NCBI RefSeq assembly: GCF_041053105.1
Contig: NZ_CP163444.1
Location: forward strand, 4,960,001 to 5,024,000
Source of the DNA: Streptomyces sp. R44
Lineage (GTDB): Bacteria > Actinomycetota > Actinomycetes > Streptomycetales > Streptomycetaceae
Direction: 5' to 3'
Length of the DNA stretch: 64,000 nucleotides
The notes under the pieces were generated by a model that was not told where the DNA came from, did not search any database, and saw only the letters and a program-made list of their open reading frames with translations. The position numbers were made by a program, and so were the translations under genes. This document shows, piece after piece, positions 63,211 to 64,000 of this stretch. Position 1 is the first letter of the stretch. Every line of letters starts with the position of its first letter.

Positions 63211-63244
63211 GAGGGGCGCCCCCTCCCGTGCGGGGGCGCCCCTC
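63211..63244 (-). terminator. Terminator after the fumarylacetoacetase gene
   Basis: GAGGGGCGCCCCC (63211-63223) and GGGGGCGCCCCTC (63232-63244) form a perfect 13-bp stem with an 8-base loop; on the minus strand it is followed by CCTTTCTT. It begins 16 bases past the gene's stop codon. Confidence 0.8.
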
Positions 63245-63259
63245 ATGCGTCGGTACGGA

Positions 63260-64000
63260 TCAGGCGGAGGGGACGATCCGGCCCCGGACCTCGCCGAGGG
63301 CCACCCGGGTGCCGTCCGCGCCCGGCGCCCAGGCCGTGAGCACGACCTCGTCGCCGTCCTCCAGGAACGTCCGCTTGCCGCCCGGCAGTTCGAGGGCGTC
63401 GCGGCCGTTCCAGGTGAGCTCCAGGAGCGAGCCGCGCTGGTTCACCTCGGGGCCGGAGACCGTGCCGGAGCCGTACAGGTCACCCGTACGGAGCGAGGCG
63501 CCGTTCACCGTCATGTGGGCGAGCTGCTGGGCCGCCGTCCAGTACATCGAGGAGAACGGCGGCTCGGCCACCACCTCGCCGTTGATCTCCACCGAGATCC
63601 GCAGGTCGAAGCCGCCCGGCTCCTCCTCCGCCGCGTCGTCCAGGTACGGAAGCAGCGGGAAGTCCCGCGCGGGCGGGGCCGTACGGGCCGCGTCCAGGGC
63701 CTCCAGGGGCGTCACCCACGCCGAGACGGAGGTCTGGAACGACTTGCCGAGGAACGGGCCCAGCGGCACGTACTCCCAGGCCTGCACGTCCCGCGCCGAC
63801 CAGTCGTTGAGCAGCGTCAGACCGAAGACGTGCTCCCGGAAGTCGGCCAGCGGGACCGGCTTCCCGAGCTCGGACGGGGCGCCGACGAGGAAGCCGACCT
63901 CCGCCTCGATGTCCAGCTTGACCGACGGGCCGAAGACCGGCGCCGGGTCCGAGGGGGCCTTGCGCTGCCCGGAGGGGCGTACGACATCGGTGCCGGAGAC
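63260..64000 (-). CDS. fahA: Fumarylacetoacetase, 3' part (5' end outside window)
   Basis: 247 codons including the stop are in frame up to the window edge, so this is the C-terminal portion of a protein usually about 400-420 residues long. It cleaves fumarylacetoacetate to fumarate and acetoacetate, the last step of tyrosine/homogentisate breakdown. Visible motifs: KLDIEAEVGFLVG (metal-binding Glu residues), FGLTLLNDWSARDVQAWEYVPLGPFLGKSF (Asp and active-site loop) and QQLAHMTVNGASLRTGDLYGSGTVSG, then RGSLLELTWNG near the end. The Asp/Glu metal ligands are intact. The stop codon is followed by a strong terminator. Confidence 0.93.
   Translation of the reverse strand, partial: VSGTDVVRPSGQRKAPSDPAPVFGPSVKLDIEAEVGFLVGAPSELGKPVPLADFREHVFGLTLLNDWSARDVQAWEYVPLGPFLGKSFQTSVSAWVTPLEALDAARTAPPARDFPLLPYLDDAAEEEPGGFDLRISVEINGEVVAEPPFSSMYWTAAQQLAHMTVNGASLRTGDLYGSGTVSGPEVNQRGSLLELTWNGRDALELPGGKRTFLEDGDEVVLTAWAPGADGTRVALGEVRGRIVPSA

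Overview
The window is high-GC DNA (roughly 70% or more by eye) with the codon use, GTG/TTG starts, short overlapping stop/start junctions and gene content of a Streptomyces or close relative. It carries the futalosine menaquinone genes mqnA and mqnC, menG with a geranylgeranyl-reductase-type enzyme, a complete 14-gene nuo operon, XRE-DUF5753/DUF397/ATPase regulators, an ECF41-type sigma factor and large secreted FG-GAP proteins. It looks like chromosomal core with accessory genes on the left. I see no rRNA, tRNA, insertion sequence, prophage or CRISPR array.

Layout. 1-1026: tail of an MFS transporter, a small membrane protein and inverted copies of a palindromic intergenic repeat. 1027-10805: a lipid or acyl-CoA flavoured set (flavin reductase, NDP-forming acyl-CoA synthetase, enoyl-CoA hydratase, FAD monooxygenase, DoxX-like protein, Zn-ribbon/OB-fold protein), three of whose promoters carry the same CTGACG-N3-(C/A)GTCAG operator, interrupted by a 1207-residue secreted repeat protein. 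10802-12775: a membrane Ser/Thr kinase with an external ricin-type lectin domain. 12892-29310: five paralogous secreted FG-GAP proteins in two groups. Between the groups lie a nitroreductase, a SnoaL-LUD fusion protein, a divergent ECF41 sigma factor, a HAD phosphatase, a DUF397/XRE pair and an anti-sigma-like ATPase.

29418-38817: DinB-like and DUF1992 proteins, a secreted M23 peptidase, a cold-shock protein with a terminator-like leader hairpin, mqnA, mqnC plus a small amidohydrolase-like protein, a sigma factor with a downstream membrane protein, menG, the reductase and a small LuxR-type regulator. 39039-45807: two Cys-containing lipoproteins, a peptidase-inhibitor-like protein, a MacAB/HlyD-type exporter operon and an NlpC/P60 hydrolase. 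45808-62345: a 670-bp regulatory region with a candidate Rex operator, then nuoA-N. 62415-64000: a 2OG-Fe(II)-type oxygenase and the 3' part of fumarylacetoacetase.

How parts fit together. mqnA, mqnC, menG and the reductase make and modify menaquinone, the electron acceptor of the nuo-encoded complex I. The candidate Rex site would tie nuo expression to NADH/NAD+. The strongest unusual item is the 19191-19344 intergenic region: a near-perfect 25-bp inverted repeat places mirror-image ECF41-like promoters in front of the sigma gene and the divergent SnoaL-LUD/nitroreductase genes, implying a self-activating switch with an atypical partner.
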